Shown here: positions 18,702 through 27,276 of the stretch, one piece after another | Position numbering within the stretch: position 1 is the first letter of the stretch | Layout: each line of letters opens with the position of its first letter | Program-made: the position numbers and the translations under genes | Notes under the pieces: generated by a model | What the model saw: the letters and a program-made list of their open reading frames with translations, nothing else | What the model was told of the DNA's origin: nothing | Database searches by the model: none | From: Bacteroidota bacterium | Lineage (GTDB): Bacteria > Bacteroidota > Bacteroidia > Bacteroidales > P3 | DNA: 64,000 bases | Assembly (NCBI GenBank): GCA_017860275.1 | Contig: JAFNAQ010000009.1 | Span: 116,826-180,825, forward strand | Reading direction: 5' to 3'

Positions 18702-19889
18702 TTATTTCAGTTTATTCTTTTTGTAGTGATTTTTGACGTAGAAGATAAATAATAGTGTTGCTATTATATTGATAATTGTCCCTACTGCATACATGCCATT
18801 ATATCCTATAGAAGAAATTAATGTACTTCCTACAAAAATACCCACTCCTATTCCTAAATCAAAACCTGTGAAATAGGTTGAATTAGCTGTCCCTCTTCTA
18901 TTATGAGGAGCTATGTTTAAGATTATTGTCTGAAAGGCTGGCGACATTACTCCAAATCCAACTCCTGACAAGAAACCAAGAACATAAAATAAAGCAGTGT
19001 TATAACACACCGAAAAACCTGCAATTACTACAATCAATAATATTAAAGAGGAGATTATTATTGATATTTCATGTCCTTTATCTATCCACTTCCCAACTGT
19101 AAAACGAGAAATAATTGTACCTAAGGACATAAATATAAAGAATAATCCTGTATTTTCAACTCCAATATGTTTTCCGAACATGGCAACATAAGAAACAGCA
19201 AAACCATAAGAAATGGTTATTAGAGTAAGTACAAACACCTCTGGCAATGCTTTTACTAAGAAGAATCTATCCAACGAAATAGCCGACTTCTCTACTATAG
19301 GTTTTGGAGTTGATTTAATAAACAATGAGATTATAAAACCAACTAAACTAGCTCCCAAAGCCGTAATAAATATATAATCGAAATGGAAATTATCATATAA
19401 AAACAAACCTACCATTGGTCCTAATGCCATTGCCAAGGTCATTGAGAGTCCATAATAACCTATGCCCTCTCCTCTTCTTTGTGAAGGAAGAATATCTATG
19501 GCTAAGGTACTACCAGATGTTGAAGACATACTCCATGAAACACCTTGCATTATTCTAACTATTGCAAAACATAGTAAGGTTGCTGAAATTAAATAAAACC
19601 CAAAAATCACCGAAAACAATGCGACCATAATAACGTAAAAAGTCTTTCTAGGAAACTTATCGGTAAAATATCCAGAAAATGGTCTTGTAGCCAAAACAGC
19701 AAGCACATAAAGAGAAAGATAAAGCCCAATCTCTGTCATTGGAAGCTTGAGAGTATCTGTAAGATAAAAGGGTAGTGTTGGCATTAATATATAAAAAGCA
19801 AATGCTACCAATAAGTTTGACACAAATACTAGGATAAAGTCTTTTGTCCAAATTTTAGGTTTGGATTGAGTTAAATTAGATTCATTCAT
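18702..19889 (-). CDS. MFS transporter
   Basis: A 395-residue inner-membrane protein with about 12 hydrophobic segments. The cytoplasmic loop between helices 2 and 3, TRPFSGYFTDKFPRKTFYV, is a variant of the MFS motif GxxxDRxGRR. LPSQRRGEGIGYYGLSMTLA is typical of drug- and sugar-efflux MFS proteins (YfcJ/YhhS or arabinose-efflux-like), with a symmetrical NIAPHNRRGTANSTYFTGFD in the second half. Substrate unknown. It lies 24 bases after the NUDIX gene on the same strand, so the two may be co-transcribed. Confidence 0.87.
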   Translation of the reverse strand: MNESNLTQSKPKIWTKDFILVFVSNLLVAFAFYILMPTLPFYLTDTLKLPMTEIGLYLSLYVLAVLATRPFSGYFTDKFPRKTFYVIMVALFSVIFGFYLISATLLCFAIVRIMQGVSWSMSSTSGSTLAIDILPSQRRGEGIGYYGLSMTLAMALGPMVGLFLYDNFHFDYIFITALGASLVGFIISLFIKSTPKPIVEKSAISLDRFFLVKALPEVFVLTLITISYGFAVSYVAMFGKHIGVENTGLFFIFMSLGTIISRFTVGKWIDKGHEISIIISSLILLIVVIAGFSVCYNTALFYVLGFLSGVGFGVMSPAFQTIILNIAPHNRRGTANSTYFTGFDLGIGVGIFVGSTLISSIGYNGMYAVGTIINIIATLLFIFYVKNHYKKNKLK

Positions 19890-19913
19890 TGTTCTGAGTT
19901 TATTGTATTTAGT

Positions 19914-20537
19914 TTATAATTTAATATTGAGAAGTAAATTTTGAAGACTTAGATAACATCCTGAGATAATTTCTTGCATTCTATCCTTAGGTATCCATTC
20001 AGCTTTTTCAATACCTTCTTCTCTCTGAGGCACAAGTTTCTGAGTATTTGTTCTCATAAAATACCAATGAGTTTCCTTAAGCTCATGCTTACCATTCATA
20101 TAATAGGTATGATATGTAACACCTGCTTTGTTTTCAAGAATCAAATCGTGTAAACCACATTCTTCCTCAACCTCTCTTACTGCCGTTTGATCGATTGTTT
20201 CATATACCTCTTTATGACCTTTTGGAAGATCCCATTTCCCATTGCGAAAGATAAATAATATCTCATTTTCAGTGTTTCTAACCAAGCCTCCTGCAGCCTG
20301 CACAAAATGATAATGTTTTATGCATTCCATTAAGACTTTGCTCAAATCCATCTCCAAAACTTCGACAATAACAGACTGCTTATTAGGACTTTCTGCTAAA
20401 ATTTCTTTAAAATTCACACCTCTGTAATTACTAGGATTACAAGAGATAATTATCTTGTTTTCAGCGTCTAAAGTGTTATTTATTTGATTTGTTAAACAAA
20501 CACTATGATATTTTGTAAAAATTGTATACTTTTGCAT
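19914..20537 (-). CDS. NUDIX hydrolase
   Basis: The full Nudix box GHKEVYETIDQTAVREVEEE followed by CGL fits GX5EX7REUXEEXGU exactly. Such enzymes hydrolyse nucleoside diphosphates linked to another moiety, with the metal bound by the REVEEE glutamates. The N-terminal part (about residues 20-85) is an extra domain, which makes the protein longer than a minimal Nudix enzyme. The start is set at the methionine of MQKYTIF, because earlier in-frame codons overlap the pyrE coding region. It is divergent from pyrE, with start codons about one base apart, so any leader would run into the opposing gene. Confidence 0.88.
   Translation of the reverse strand: MQKYTIFTKYHSVCLTNQINNTLDAENKIIISCNPSNYRGVNFKEILAESPNKQSVIVEVLEMDLSKVLMECIKHYHFVQAAGGLVRNTENEILFIFRNGKWDLPKGHKEVYETIDQTAVREVEEECGLHDLILENKAGVTYHTYYMNGKHELKETHWYFMRTNTQKLVPQREEGIEKAEWIPKDRMQEIISGCYLSLQNLLLNIKL
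20512..20534 (+). promoter_or_regulatory. Promoter of pyrE
   Basis: TACTTTTG at 20527-20534 is a full match to TAnnTTTG and TTTG lies at 20512-20515. The ATG is at 20539, so transcription should begin at or within a few bases of the start codon. The whole element lies inside the 5' coding region of the divergent NUDIX gene. Confidence 0.6.
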
Positions 20538-20538
20538 C

Positions 20539-21195
20539 ATGAATACTAATAAAGAAACAGCCATTCAAGCCGCTCAATTTCTATTGCAAATTAAAGCAAT
20601 TAAATTGAATAATGAAAATCCTTTTACTTGGGCTTCAGGGAGAAAATCTCCAATTTATTGCGACAACCGTGTAACACTTTCATATCCAGAGATAAGAACT
20701 TTTCTTCGTCAACAATATGTTGCAAAGGTAAATGAATTATTTTCTGATGTAGATGTTATTGCTGGTGTTGCAACAGGTGGAATTGCTCAAGGAGTTCTAG
20801 TTGCTCAAGATCTTGGTAAGCCTTTTGTATATGTTCGTCCTGAAGAAAAAAAGCATGGACTAACCAACAAGATTGAGGGAGATATTAAACCTGGTCAAAC
20901 AGTTTTAGTTATTGAAGACCTTATTTCTACTGGCAAGAGCAGTCTTTTGGCTGTTGATGCACTACGTGCAGCAGGTTGCGAGGTTAAGGGTATGGCTGCA
21001 ATATTCACTTATGGATTAGATGTTGCTGCAAAAGCTTTCGAAGATAAGAATGTTGCTTTACTAACAATAACAGACTATGATACTTTAATTGAGACTGCTA
21101 TTGAGCATGATTATATTAAAGAAGAAGACCTTACTTCATTATCTAAATGGAGAGAAAATCCTGAAAAGTGGTCTGAAGAAAGATTAAATGGATAA
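20539..21195 (+). CDS. pyrE: Orotate phosphoribosyltransferase
   Basis: Makes orotidine 5'-phosphate from orotate and PRPP in pyrimidine synthesis. The PRPP-binding motif VLVIEDLISTGKSS is at about residues 121-134, and FTWASGRKSPIYCDNR near residues 29-44 is the N-terminal signature of PyrE. GVATGGIAQGVLVAQDLGKPFVYVRPEEKKHGL gives the flexible loop. 218 residues is normal. The start cannot lie further upstream because the promoter ends 5 bases before it. It is followed by a terminator and is monocistronic. Confidence 0.97.
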   Translation: MNTNKETAIQAAQFLLQIKAIKLNNENPFTWASGRKSPIYCDNRVTLSYPEIRTFLRQQYVAKVNELFSDVDVIAGVATGGIAQGVLVAQDLGKPFVYVRPEEKKHGLTNKIEGDIKPGQTVLVIEDLISTGKSSLLAVDALRAAGCEVKGMAAIFTYGLDVAAKAFEDKNVALLTITDYDTLIETAIEHDYIKEEDLTSLSKWRENPEKWSEERLNG

Positions 21196-21212
21196 ATAGA
21201 ATATATAAACCT

Positions 21213-21244
21213 AAAAAGGCGTTATGATTTAACGCCTTTTTTTA
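21213..21244 (+). terminator. Terminator of pyrE
   Basis: A 12-bp perfect stem (21213-21224 with 21230-21241) and a 5-base loop, followed by T residues. Confidence 0.9.
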
Positions 21245-21257
21245 TATCATAAAACCT

Positions 21258-21671
21258 ATGACTAAGATAGAAAGCAAAAAAGTAGAAATAAATAAATCAT
21301 CGAAGGAAGTATTTGATTTCCTAGCAAACTTCACAAATTTTTCACTTTTAGTCCCTGATAAAGTTGAAAACTGGAAGGCTACAATAGATAATTGTTCTTT
21401 TACAATAAAAGGTCTAACTGACTTTGGGATGAAGATTTCTCAAAGAAATGAGTTCACCTCAATAGTAATTGTAAACGATGAAGCTGTGAGTATGCCTGTA
21501 AAATTTGTTTTCAATTGGTTTTTTAAATCTATTTCGGAAAACAAAGTTGAGGTAGAAATTGTTTTTAATCTTGATATTAATCCAATGATGGCAATGATGG
21601 TTAAAAAACCTTTGGGAGATTTTGTAAATGTATTGGTTGATAAATTAAAAGAAAAAATGGAATCTAATTAG
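21258..21671 (+). CDS. SRPBCC (START-like) family protein
   Basis: A 137-residue cytosolic protein with the start-domain helix-grip pattern. It opens with KIESKKVEINKSSKEVFDFLANFTNFSLLVPDKVENWKA, the usual N-terminal strand-helix of polyketide-cyclase/CoxG-like SRPBCC proteins, and ends with the long C-terminal helix KPLGDFVNVLVDKLKEKM. The family binds hydrophobic ligands, but the ligand here is unknown. It is 4 bases upstream of the PorE-like gene. The pairing may be simple co-transcription. Confidence 0.75.
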   Translation: MTKIESKKVEINKSSKEVFDFLANFTNFSLLVPDKVENWKATIDNCSFTIKGLTDFGMKISQRNEFTSIVIVNDEAVSMPVKFVFNWFFKSISENKVEVEIVFNLDINPMMAMMVKKPLGDFVNVLVDKLKEKMESN

Positions 21672-21675
21672 TACC

Positions 21676-23649
21676 ATGAAAAAAATCCTTATTCTATTAT
21701 TTGTTATTATTCCTTTCTTTGGTTTCTCGCAAGAGAAAAAATTGATTGATTATGATTTATGTGCAGATAATATTAATAAGAAATCAAAATCAAAATTCGA
21801 CAAAGCATATAATCTCTTCTCTAAAGGCGAGTACAATGAATCATCAGAGATACTTAGAGAACTTATAACTAAGGAACCAGAATTTGCATCTGCATATTTT
21901 CTTATTGCACTTATAGGAATAGAAAAAGAAAATATCGCTACCATAGAAAAATTCATGCCTAAGGTTTATGAGGCTTGCCCCGATTTCACTCATCCTCTAC
22001 TCTATTATTATCTTGGACTTATGGACTATTCTAACGAGAAGTTTGAAAGTTCAAAAAAACATTTTAATCATTTTATTGAACTTGCAGGTGAATATACACA
22101 GACCTATGATAGCTTAATCAATGAGGCTGATAATTATCTTCAATGGTCTGGATTCTTAGACAAGACAATCAACGAAAAGGTTGAATTCAACCCATCTAAG
22201 ATTAATTATCTTTGTACTGATGACGACGAATTTCTCCCATTTATTTCTATCGATAGAGAAAAAGTTTTTTTTACCAGAAGAACAGAAGTTAAGACAGAAG
22301 TAGAACAATCCTTTTATCAAAAAGCAAATATTGAAAAAAAAGAACTCTTTTGCCTATCAACTCTTCAAAAAGATGGCTCCTATGACAAGGGATTCCCTTT
22401 GCCTGAACCTTTCAATATGGGAAATAATGAAGGAGGAGCAACACTAACAGCAGATAATAGAGAGCTTTACTTTACTGTATGTAAACCCATTGAAGAATAT
22501 ACAAATTGTGATATCTTCTACTCTCTGTGGCTTGGTGAATATTGGAGCGATGTAAGTAGTGTTGGACAAAATATTAATAATACAGGAACATGGGAAACCC
22601 AACCTTGTATATCCCCTGATGGCAAAACGCTTTACTTTGTTTCGAACCGTCCTGGAGGATTTGGAGGATTAGATATTTGGATTTCTAGGAAACAACCTAA
22701 CGGCACTTGGGGTAAACCTTCCAATGCAGGAGCAAAGATAAACTCCCCTGGTGACGAAAAGGCACCATTTATGCATCCCGATGGAGTAAGTTTTTATTTC
22801 TCTTCAACTGGATGGAAAGGTTTGGGTGGATATGATTTGTTTTATCTTAAGCTCGATGACAAAAAAATGCGCTCTCCAATCAATCTAGGCTATCCTATTA
22901 ACACCGATGGAGACGAAGTAGGGGTTTATGTTACTTTAGGCAATGAGATGGCTTATTTTGCATCAAACACATTAAACAAAAACAATAATTGGGATATTTA
23001 TCGTTTCGATCTTAACGAGAAATATCAGCCTTTAAAGGCAAAACTTATAAAAGGAAAGGTAATAGATAGCACTAATAATCTTGATGGAGCTAGCCTTGAA
23101 CTAATTAGAATTTCTGACAGAACTAGAACTAACTACGATATTGATCCAAATACTGGTAATTTTGCTATGGTAGTATTGGAAGAAGAGCCTTATCTTATAA
23201 AAGCAAAGAAAGAAGGTTACGCCTTCGAATCGAAACTTGTGAAAACAACCAAGGAAGAAACACAACCCAAAGAAATTGAAATGGAATTAAATCCACTAGA
23301 GATTGGGGCAAGCTATGTGATTAAAGATATTCTCTTTGCTACAAACTCATATGAGTTAAACAAAGAGAGTCAAGAGATAATCGATGCCTTTATCGAATAT
23401 TTAAACGAATATCCTAAGATTCGTTGTACAATTGAGGGACATACCGATAATATTGGTTCTGATGAAGACAATCAAATTTTATCTGAAAATCGTGCTAGGA
23501 CTGTAGTTGAGTACATAATTAAAAGCAGGATAAGAGAAGACAGAATAAACTATAAAGGCTATGGTGCAAAGAAACCAGTTTCAGATAATAGCACTCCAGA
23601 AGGCAGAGCCAAAAACCGTAGAACAGTCTTCAAAATAGACTCACTTTAA
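21676..23649 (+). CDS. PorE-like OmpA family protein of the type IX secretion system
   Basis: A 657-residue exported protein with four parts in the order known for Porphyromonas PorE: TPR helices (about residues 25-150), WD40-like PD40 beta-propeller repeats (180-430, for example PCISPDGKTLYFVSNRPGGF and FMHPDGVSFYFSSTG), a carboxypeptidase regulatory-like sandwich (about 455-520) and an OmpA C-terminal domain (about 540-655, IEGHTDNIGSDEDNQILSEN). The OmpA domain anchors to peptidoglycan. The signal peptide ends GFSQ with no lipobox cysteine, unlike a lipoprotein. PorE is thought to fix the T9SS ring to the cell wall. Other OmpA/PD40 paralogues exist in Bacteroidota, so the porE assignment is probable, not certain. 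Confidence 0.75.
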   Translation: MKKILILLFVIIPFFGFSQEKKLIDYDLCADNINKKSKSKFDKAYNLFSKGEYNESSEILRELITKEPEFASAYFLIALIGIEKENIATIEKFMPKVYEACPDFTHPLLYYYLGLMDYSNEKFESSKKHFNHFIELAGEYTQTYDSLINEADNYLQWSGFLDKTINEKVEFNPSKINYLCTDDDEFLPFISIDREKVFFTRRTEVKTEVEQSFYQKANIEKKELFCLSTLQKDGSYDKGFPLPEPFNMGNNEGGATLTADNRELYFTVCKPIEEYTNCDIFYSLWLGEYWSDVSSVGQNINNTGTWETQPCISPDGKTLYFVSNRPGGFGGLDIWISRKQPNGTWGKPSNAGAKINSPGDEKAPFMHPDGVSFYFSSTGWKGLGGYDLFYLKLDDKKMRSPINLGYPINTDGDEVGVYVTLGNEMAYFASNTLNKNNNWDIYRFDLNEKYQPLKAKLIKGKVIDSTNNLDGASLELIRISDRTRTNYDIDPNTGNFAMVVLEEEPYLIKAKKEGYAFESKLVKTTKEETQPKEIEMELNPLEIGASYVIKDILFATNSYELNKESQEIIDAFIEYLNEYPKIRCTIEGHTDNIGSDEDNQILSENRARTVVEYIIKSRIREDRINYKGYGAKKPVSDNSTPEGRAKNRRTVFKIDSL

Positions 23650-23671
23650 ATTTTATTGAAAAGCTCTTGGA

Positions 23672-23824
23672 TAAAAAGGAAGAGTGTTTAACCTCATTGC
23701 GTTCTTACACATACCATGTGCTATTATCAAACACTCTTCCCTATTCGAAAGGAGACGAGAAAGAAAAACACTTAACTAGAACATCATCTTTATGTAACCC
23801 TCTTTATTACTTAATTTCTTTCTC
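23672..23824 (-). ncRNA. Predicted small structured RNA
   Basis: On the minus strand a consensus promoter (TTGAC 23860-23856, TATATTTG 23837-23830) is followed by an RNA of about 150 bases with no coding character. Its first bases, gagaaagaaa (23824-23815), pair perfectly with tttctttctc (23766-23757), closing a 5' domain. A second domain, stem 23740-23729 with 23689-23678 (12 bp), encloses a smaller hairpin (cacat/atgtg) and is followed by TTTTT, a rho-independent end. It lies in the 326-base gap between the PorE-like gene and the GNAT gene. I cannot match it to a known family; 6S RNA was considered but the two-domain shape does not fit well. Confidence 0.5.
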
Positions 23825-23829
23825 TGTGG

Positions 23830-23860
23830 CAAATATACAACCTAAGAAAAGTTTTGTCAA
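23830..23860 (-). promoter_or_regulatory. Promoter of the predicted small RNA
   Basis: TTGAC and TATATTTG are separated by the same distance as in the queA promoter at 44.2 kb (23 bases from the start of one element to the start of the other). Confidence 0.6.
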
Positions 23861-23975
23861 GTTAAAAATGCACATTGCCTTATTTTTTAACATTACTTTA
23901 CTTTCTAGTACTTAGTTTACTTATATAATTTTCAAAGGTCATAGAACAAAATATCATGGTTTTGGTTTTATAATT

Positions 23976-24293
23976 ATGAGTAATATAAAACTAGAAGAAA
24001 GTATTATGGATAAAACATTTGAAATAAAATATGATCAACAAAGTGGAGTAATAAATCTAATTGTAGATAATGAGATTGCAGGCAAGATTGGCTTCACGTT
24101 CAAAGAAGACAAAAAAATAATAATCGACTCAACAGATGTTCAAGAGAAGCACTCAGGGAAAGGTTATGGAAAAATATTAGTGAATAAGGCTGTTGATTTT
24201 GCAAGGGAAAACAATCTAAAGATAATTCCTGAATGCCCATTTGCAAAAAGAATACTAGAACTCTTTCCTGAGTATAAAGATGTATTAAACTAG
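23976..24293 (+). CDS. Small GNAT-family N-acetyltransferase (YidJ/YjdJ-like)
   Basis: A 105-residue protein of the short Acetyltransf_CG group of GNATs. STDVQEKHSGKGYGKILVNKAV is the acetyl-CoA pyrophosphate-binding region, with GKGYGK as the P-loop equivalent. The C-terminal IIPECPFAKRILELFPEYKDVL is highly characteristic. Its substrate is unknown. An alternative start at 24006 (MDKTFEIKY) would give 95 residues, the usual size of the family, and is just as plausible. Confidence 0.85.
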   Translation: MSNIKLEESIMDKTFEIKYDQQSGVINLIVDNEIAGKIGFTFKEDKKIIIDSTDVQEKHSGKGYGKILVNKAVDFARENNLKIIPECPFAKRILELFPEYKDVLN

Positions 24294-24322
24294 AATAGGT
24301 AATGAATCACAAAACGAGGATA

Positions 24323-24358
24323 AATAAAAAGACCTTGTAAATAATTTACAAGGTCTTT
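24323..24358 (-). terminator. Terminator after the tRNA genes
   Basis: A 14-bp perfect stem (24328-24341 with 24345-24358) and a 3-base loop, with TTTTTATTTA on the minus strand after the stem. It ends the tRNA transcript. Confidence 0.85.
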
Positions 24359-24363
24359 GTTGC

Positions 24364-24451
24364 TGGTACTCCGGGCGGGACTTGAACCCGCACGAGCGCA
24401 ATGCTCACAGGATTTTAAGTCCTGCGTGTCTACCAATTCCACCACCAGAGC
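24364..24451 (-). tRNA. tRNA-Leu (UAA)
   Basis: The minus strand folds into a type II tRNA with a 7-bp acceptor stem (gctctgg with ccggagt, two G-U pairs), anticodon loop CTTAAAA giving anticodon UAA, a long variable arm (TGAGCATTGCGCTCG) and T-loop GGTTCAAGTCC. The CCA end is encoded (24366-24364). Confidence 0.95.
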
Positions 24452-24499
24452 AACTCTTTTGATTTTTGGTAAAAAGTTTCATCGTTTTGAAACCTTTTG

Positions 24500-24572
24500 A
24501 GCGAAAGACGAGACTCGAACTCGCGACCCCAACCTTGGCAAGGTTGTGCTCTACCAACTGAGCTACTTTCGC
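24500..24572 (-). tRNA. tRNA-Gly (GCC)
   Basis: The minus strand gives a 73-base tRNA with a 7-bp acceptor stem (gcgaaag with ctttcgc), D arm AGCTCAGTTGGTAGAGC, anticodon loop TTGCCAA giving anticodon GCC, and T-loop GAGTTCGAGTCTC. The CCA end is not encoded. It lies 48 bases upstream of tRNA-Leu and 63 bases downstream of mutS. Confidence 0.96.
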
Positions 24573-24635
24573 AATTTTGCAATCCTTATTTGCGAGTGCA
24601 AAGATACTATCTTTTTCTTTTCCACCAAACTTTTT

Positions 24636-27245
24636 CTAAACTTTTTCAATAATTTTCTTTATCGAATGAAGCTTCATCAAGGCTTCTATTGGCGTAAGAT
24701 TATCAATATCAGTTGCTAGAATATCATCTTTAATTTGCAGTAATAATGGGTCGTCAAGCTGAATAAAACTTAGTTGATATGAATCATCGTTCTTCTTTTT
24801 CTTCTTAGCTACTTCACCCTCTTTTGTCTTATGCTTCTTCTCAAGGTTTTCCAATATATCCTCTGCTTCTTGCAATACCTCTCTTGGCATTCCTGCAAGC
24901 CTTGCGACATGAATACCGAAACTCTGAGAACTACCCCCTGAGGCAATCTTTCTAAGAAAAATTATCTGCTTACCTATTTCTTTTACCGTTACATGAAGAT
25001 TATGTATTCTAGGATATATTGACTCCATTTCAATAAGTTCATGATAGTGCGTTGCAAATAGAACCTTTGCCTTAGCCTTTGGGTTATCATGAATATATGA
25101 AGCAATTGCCCAAGCAATAGAAACTCCATCATAGGTACTTGTCCCTCTTCCTATCTCATCCAAAAGTACCAAGCTCCTATCCGAAAGATTATTCAAAATA
25201 CTAGCCGTCTCATTCATCTCAACCATAAAGGTACTCTCTCCCGATGAAATATTATCCGAAGCCCCTACCCTTGTGAATATCTTATCAACTATTCCAATAT
25301 CGGCACTCTTAGCTGGAACGAAACTTCCTATCTGTGCAAGTAAAACTATAAGCGCGCTCTGTCTTAGATATGCACTCTTTCCCGACATATTTGGACCTGT
25401 GATAATACTTATCTGCCTTGTTTGTTTATCAAGATAGACATCATTTGCAATATATGTTTCCCCAAAAGGCAGCATTTTCTCAATAACAGGGTGGCGACCA
25501 TCTACAATCTTTAGACTAAAGTCATCACTCATTGTTGGACGAACATAATTACTCTCTAAAGCAATTTCTGCAAAGGACAAAAGACAATCAATCTCAGAAA
25601 TAGCCTCAGCATTCTTTTGGAGAGGGTTAATAAAAGGCATTACCTCTGAAAGAAGTTTATTATATAGTCTTGTTTCTATTTCAAGTATCTTAGATTCTGC
25701 TCCAAGTATCTTTGTTTCATATTCTTTTAACTCCTCTGTAATATAACGTTCGGCATTGGTAAGAGTCTGTTTTCTAATCCAATCTTGAGGAACCTTATCC
25801 TTATGTGAATTTGTGACCTCAAGATAATAACCAAAAACATTATTAAAGCTTATCTTAAGAGAAGGAATACCTGTGATTTCGGACTCTCTCTCTTGTAGTT
25901 TTGCAAGATAATCCTTTCCGTGATAGGCAAGCTCTCTAAGCTCATCAAGCTGTTCATCTACACCCTTGGCAATAACATTCCCCTTTGAGATAGCATTTGG
26001 AGCATCTGGGTGGAGTGTTAGAGCTATCATATCGATTAATTCTTGGCATTTGTCCAAAGAATCGTGATGCTGCTTTAATGAATCGATAGAAATAATGTTT
26101 TCTTTAACCTTACTAATCTCGCAAAGTACCATCTTTATTTGTAAAAGTTCATTAGGTTGAACTCTTTGATATGCTATCTTTGAAACCAATCTCTCTAAAT
26201 CTCCAATTGTCTTTACACTTTGTCTCAATCTATCCGAAAGGCCTTCATCATTAACAAAAGCATCTACAATCTTATGCCTTTTCTCTATCTCTACCTTGTC
26301 AATAAGTGGTAAGACAACCCAACGTTGCAGACGTCTTGCTCCCATATTTGACTTGGTACGATTAATTACTGAAAGCAGGCTTGAACCTTTTTCGTGTGAA
26401 GGATATACTAGTTCAAGATTACGAATAGTGAAACGATCCAACCAAAGATAATTACTATTATTTAGTTTGGATATTTTTTGAATATGAGATAGTTCTGTAT
26501 GCTGTGTCTCATTAAGATAATGAAGACAAGCACCTGCTGCAATAACTCCCAATGGGCTATCATCAATACCATAACCTTTTAAAGAATTAGTATTAAAGTG
26601 TTTTTGAAGAATATCCGTTGCGAAATCTTTACTAAAAACCCAATCTTCAAAGGTATTTGTATAAAAGTCCGATTTAAAACTTTCTTGAAATTCTCTAAGT
26701 TTTTGTTTTTGAAGTATAACTTCTTTTGGCGATAGGCTTTGAAGAAGTTTCTCAATTTCCGTTTTCTGTCCCTGAGAGATATAGAACTCTCCCGTCCCAA
26801 TATCCACAAAGGCTACTCCCATTTGGTCTTTCTCCGAATGAAGAGCTGCAAGAAAATTATTTTGTGTATGGTCGGAAGTCTTGTCGTTATATGATAATGA
26901 TGGAGTAACAACCTCTGTTATCCCTCTTTTCACAATACCCTTAACCGTCTTAGGGTCTTCAAGCTGTTCACAAATTGCGCAACGCCTTCCTGAACGGACT
27001 AGTTTAGGGAGATAAGTGTCGACAGAATGATAAGGAAAGCCAGCAAGCTCAAGGTCTTTTTGAGAACCATTAGCCCTCTTTGTAAGAGTAATACCCAATA
27101 TCTTTGAGGCGTCAATAGCGTCTTGTCCAAAGGTCTCATAAAAGTCACCAACACGAAAAAGCAAGATAGCATCAGGATATTTAGCCTTCATAGCATTGTA
27201 TTGCATCATAAGCGGAGTAACCCCATCAATATTCTTTCCCATCAA
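24636..27245 (-). CDS. mutS: DNA mismatch repair protein MutS
   Basis: An 869-residue mismatch-recognition ATPase. The N-terminal DNA-binding domain has FRVGDFYETFGQDA, with the Phe-x-Glu that stacks on the mispaired base. Walker A is GPNMSGKSAYLRQ (about residue 615), followed by STFMVEM and the Walker B/D-loop VLLDEIGRGTSTYDG, then LFATHYHEL. Length is as expected for MutS1. The C-terminal clamp-binding/dimer region contains KKKKKNDDSYQLSFIQLDDP. Two adjacent methionines offer equivalent starts. A TATCTTTG element at 27276-27269 lies just upstream. Confidence 0.98.
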   Translation of the reverse strand: MMGKNIDGVTPLMMQYNAMKAKYPDAILLFRVGDFYETFGQDAIDASKILGITLTKRANGSQKDLELAGFPYHSVDTYLPKLVRSGRRCAICEQLEDPKTVKGIVKRGITEVVTPSLSYNDKTSDHTQNNFLAALHSEKDQMGVAFVDIGTGEFYISQGQKTEIEKLLQSLSPKEVILQKQKLREFQESFKSDFYTNTFEDWVFSKDFATDILQKHFNTNSLKGYGIDDSPLGVIAAGACLHYLNETQHTELSHIQKISKLNNSNYLWLDRFTIRNLELVYPSHEKGSSLLSVINRTKSNMGARRLQRWVVLPLIDKVEIEKRHKIVDAFVNDEGLSDRLRQSVKTIGDLERLVSKIAYQRVQPNELLQIKMVLCEISKVKENIISIDSLKQHHDSLDKCQELIDMIALTLHPDAPNAISKGNVIAKGVDEQLDELRELAYHGKDYLAKLQERESEITGIPSLKISFNNVFGYYLEVTNSHKDKVPQDWIRKQTLTNAERYITEELKEYETKILGAESKILEIETRLYNKLLSEVMPFINPLQKNAEAISEIDCLLSFAEIALESNYVRPTMSDDFSLKIVDGRHPVIEKMLPFGETYIANDVYLDKQTRQISIITGPNMSGKSAYLRQSALIVLLAQIGSFVPAKSADIGIVDKIFTRVGASDNISSGESTFMVEMNETASILNNLSDRSLVLLDEIGRGTSTYDGVSIAWAIASYIHDNPKAKAKVLFATHYHELIEMESIYPRIHNLHVTVKEIGKQIIFLRKIASGGSSQSFGIHVARLAGMPREVLQEAEDILENLEKKHKTKEGEVAKKKKKNDDSYQLSFIQLDDPLLLQIKDDILATDIDNLTPIEALMKLHSIKKIIEKV

Positions 27246-27268
27246 AACAGTATATTTCAGTTAAGATG

Positions 27269-27276
27269 CAAAGATA
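27269..27276 (-). promoter_or_regulatory. -7 element of mutS
   Basis: TATCTTTG on the minus strand, 23 bases before the ATG. Confidence 0.55.

Noticed and set aside
20538..20564. Upstream start of the NUDIX gene
   Set aside because: It would extend the protein across the pyrE start codon; the methionine at 20537 gives a normal N-terminus.
23672..23824. 6S RNA
   Set aside because: The predicted fold has two separate domains rather than one long rod with a central bubble. A covariance-model search would settle it.
23667..23915. 82-codon plus-strand ORF downstream of the PorE-like gene
   Set aside because: It lies antisense to the predicted small RNA and its terminator, has no family resemblance and no promoter of its own.
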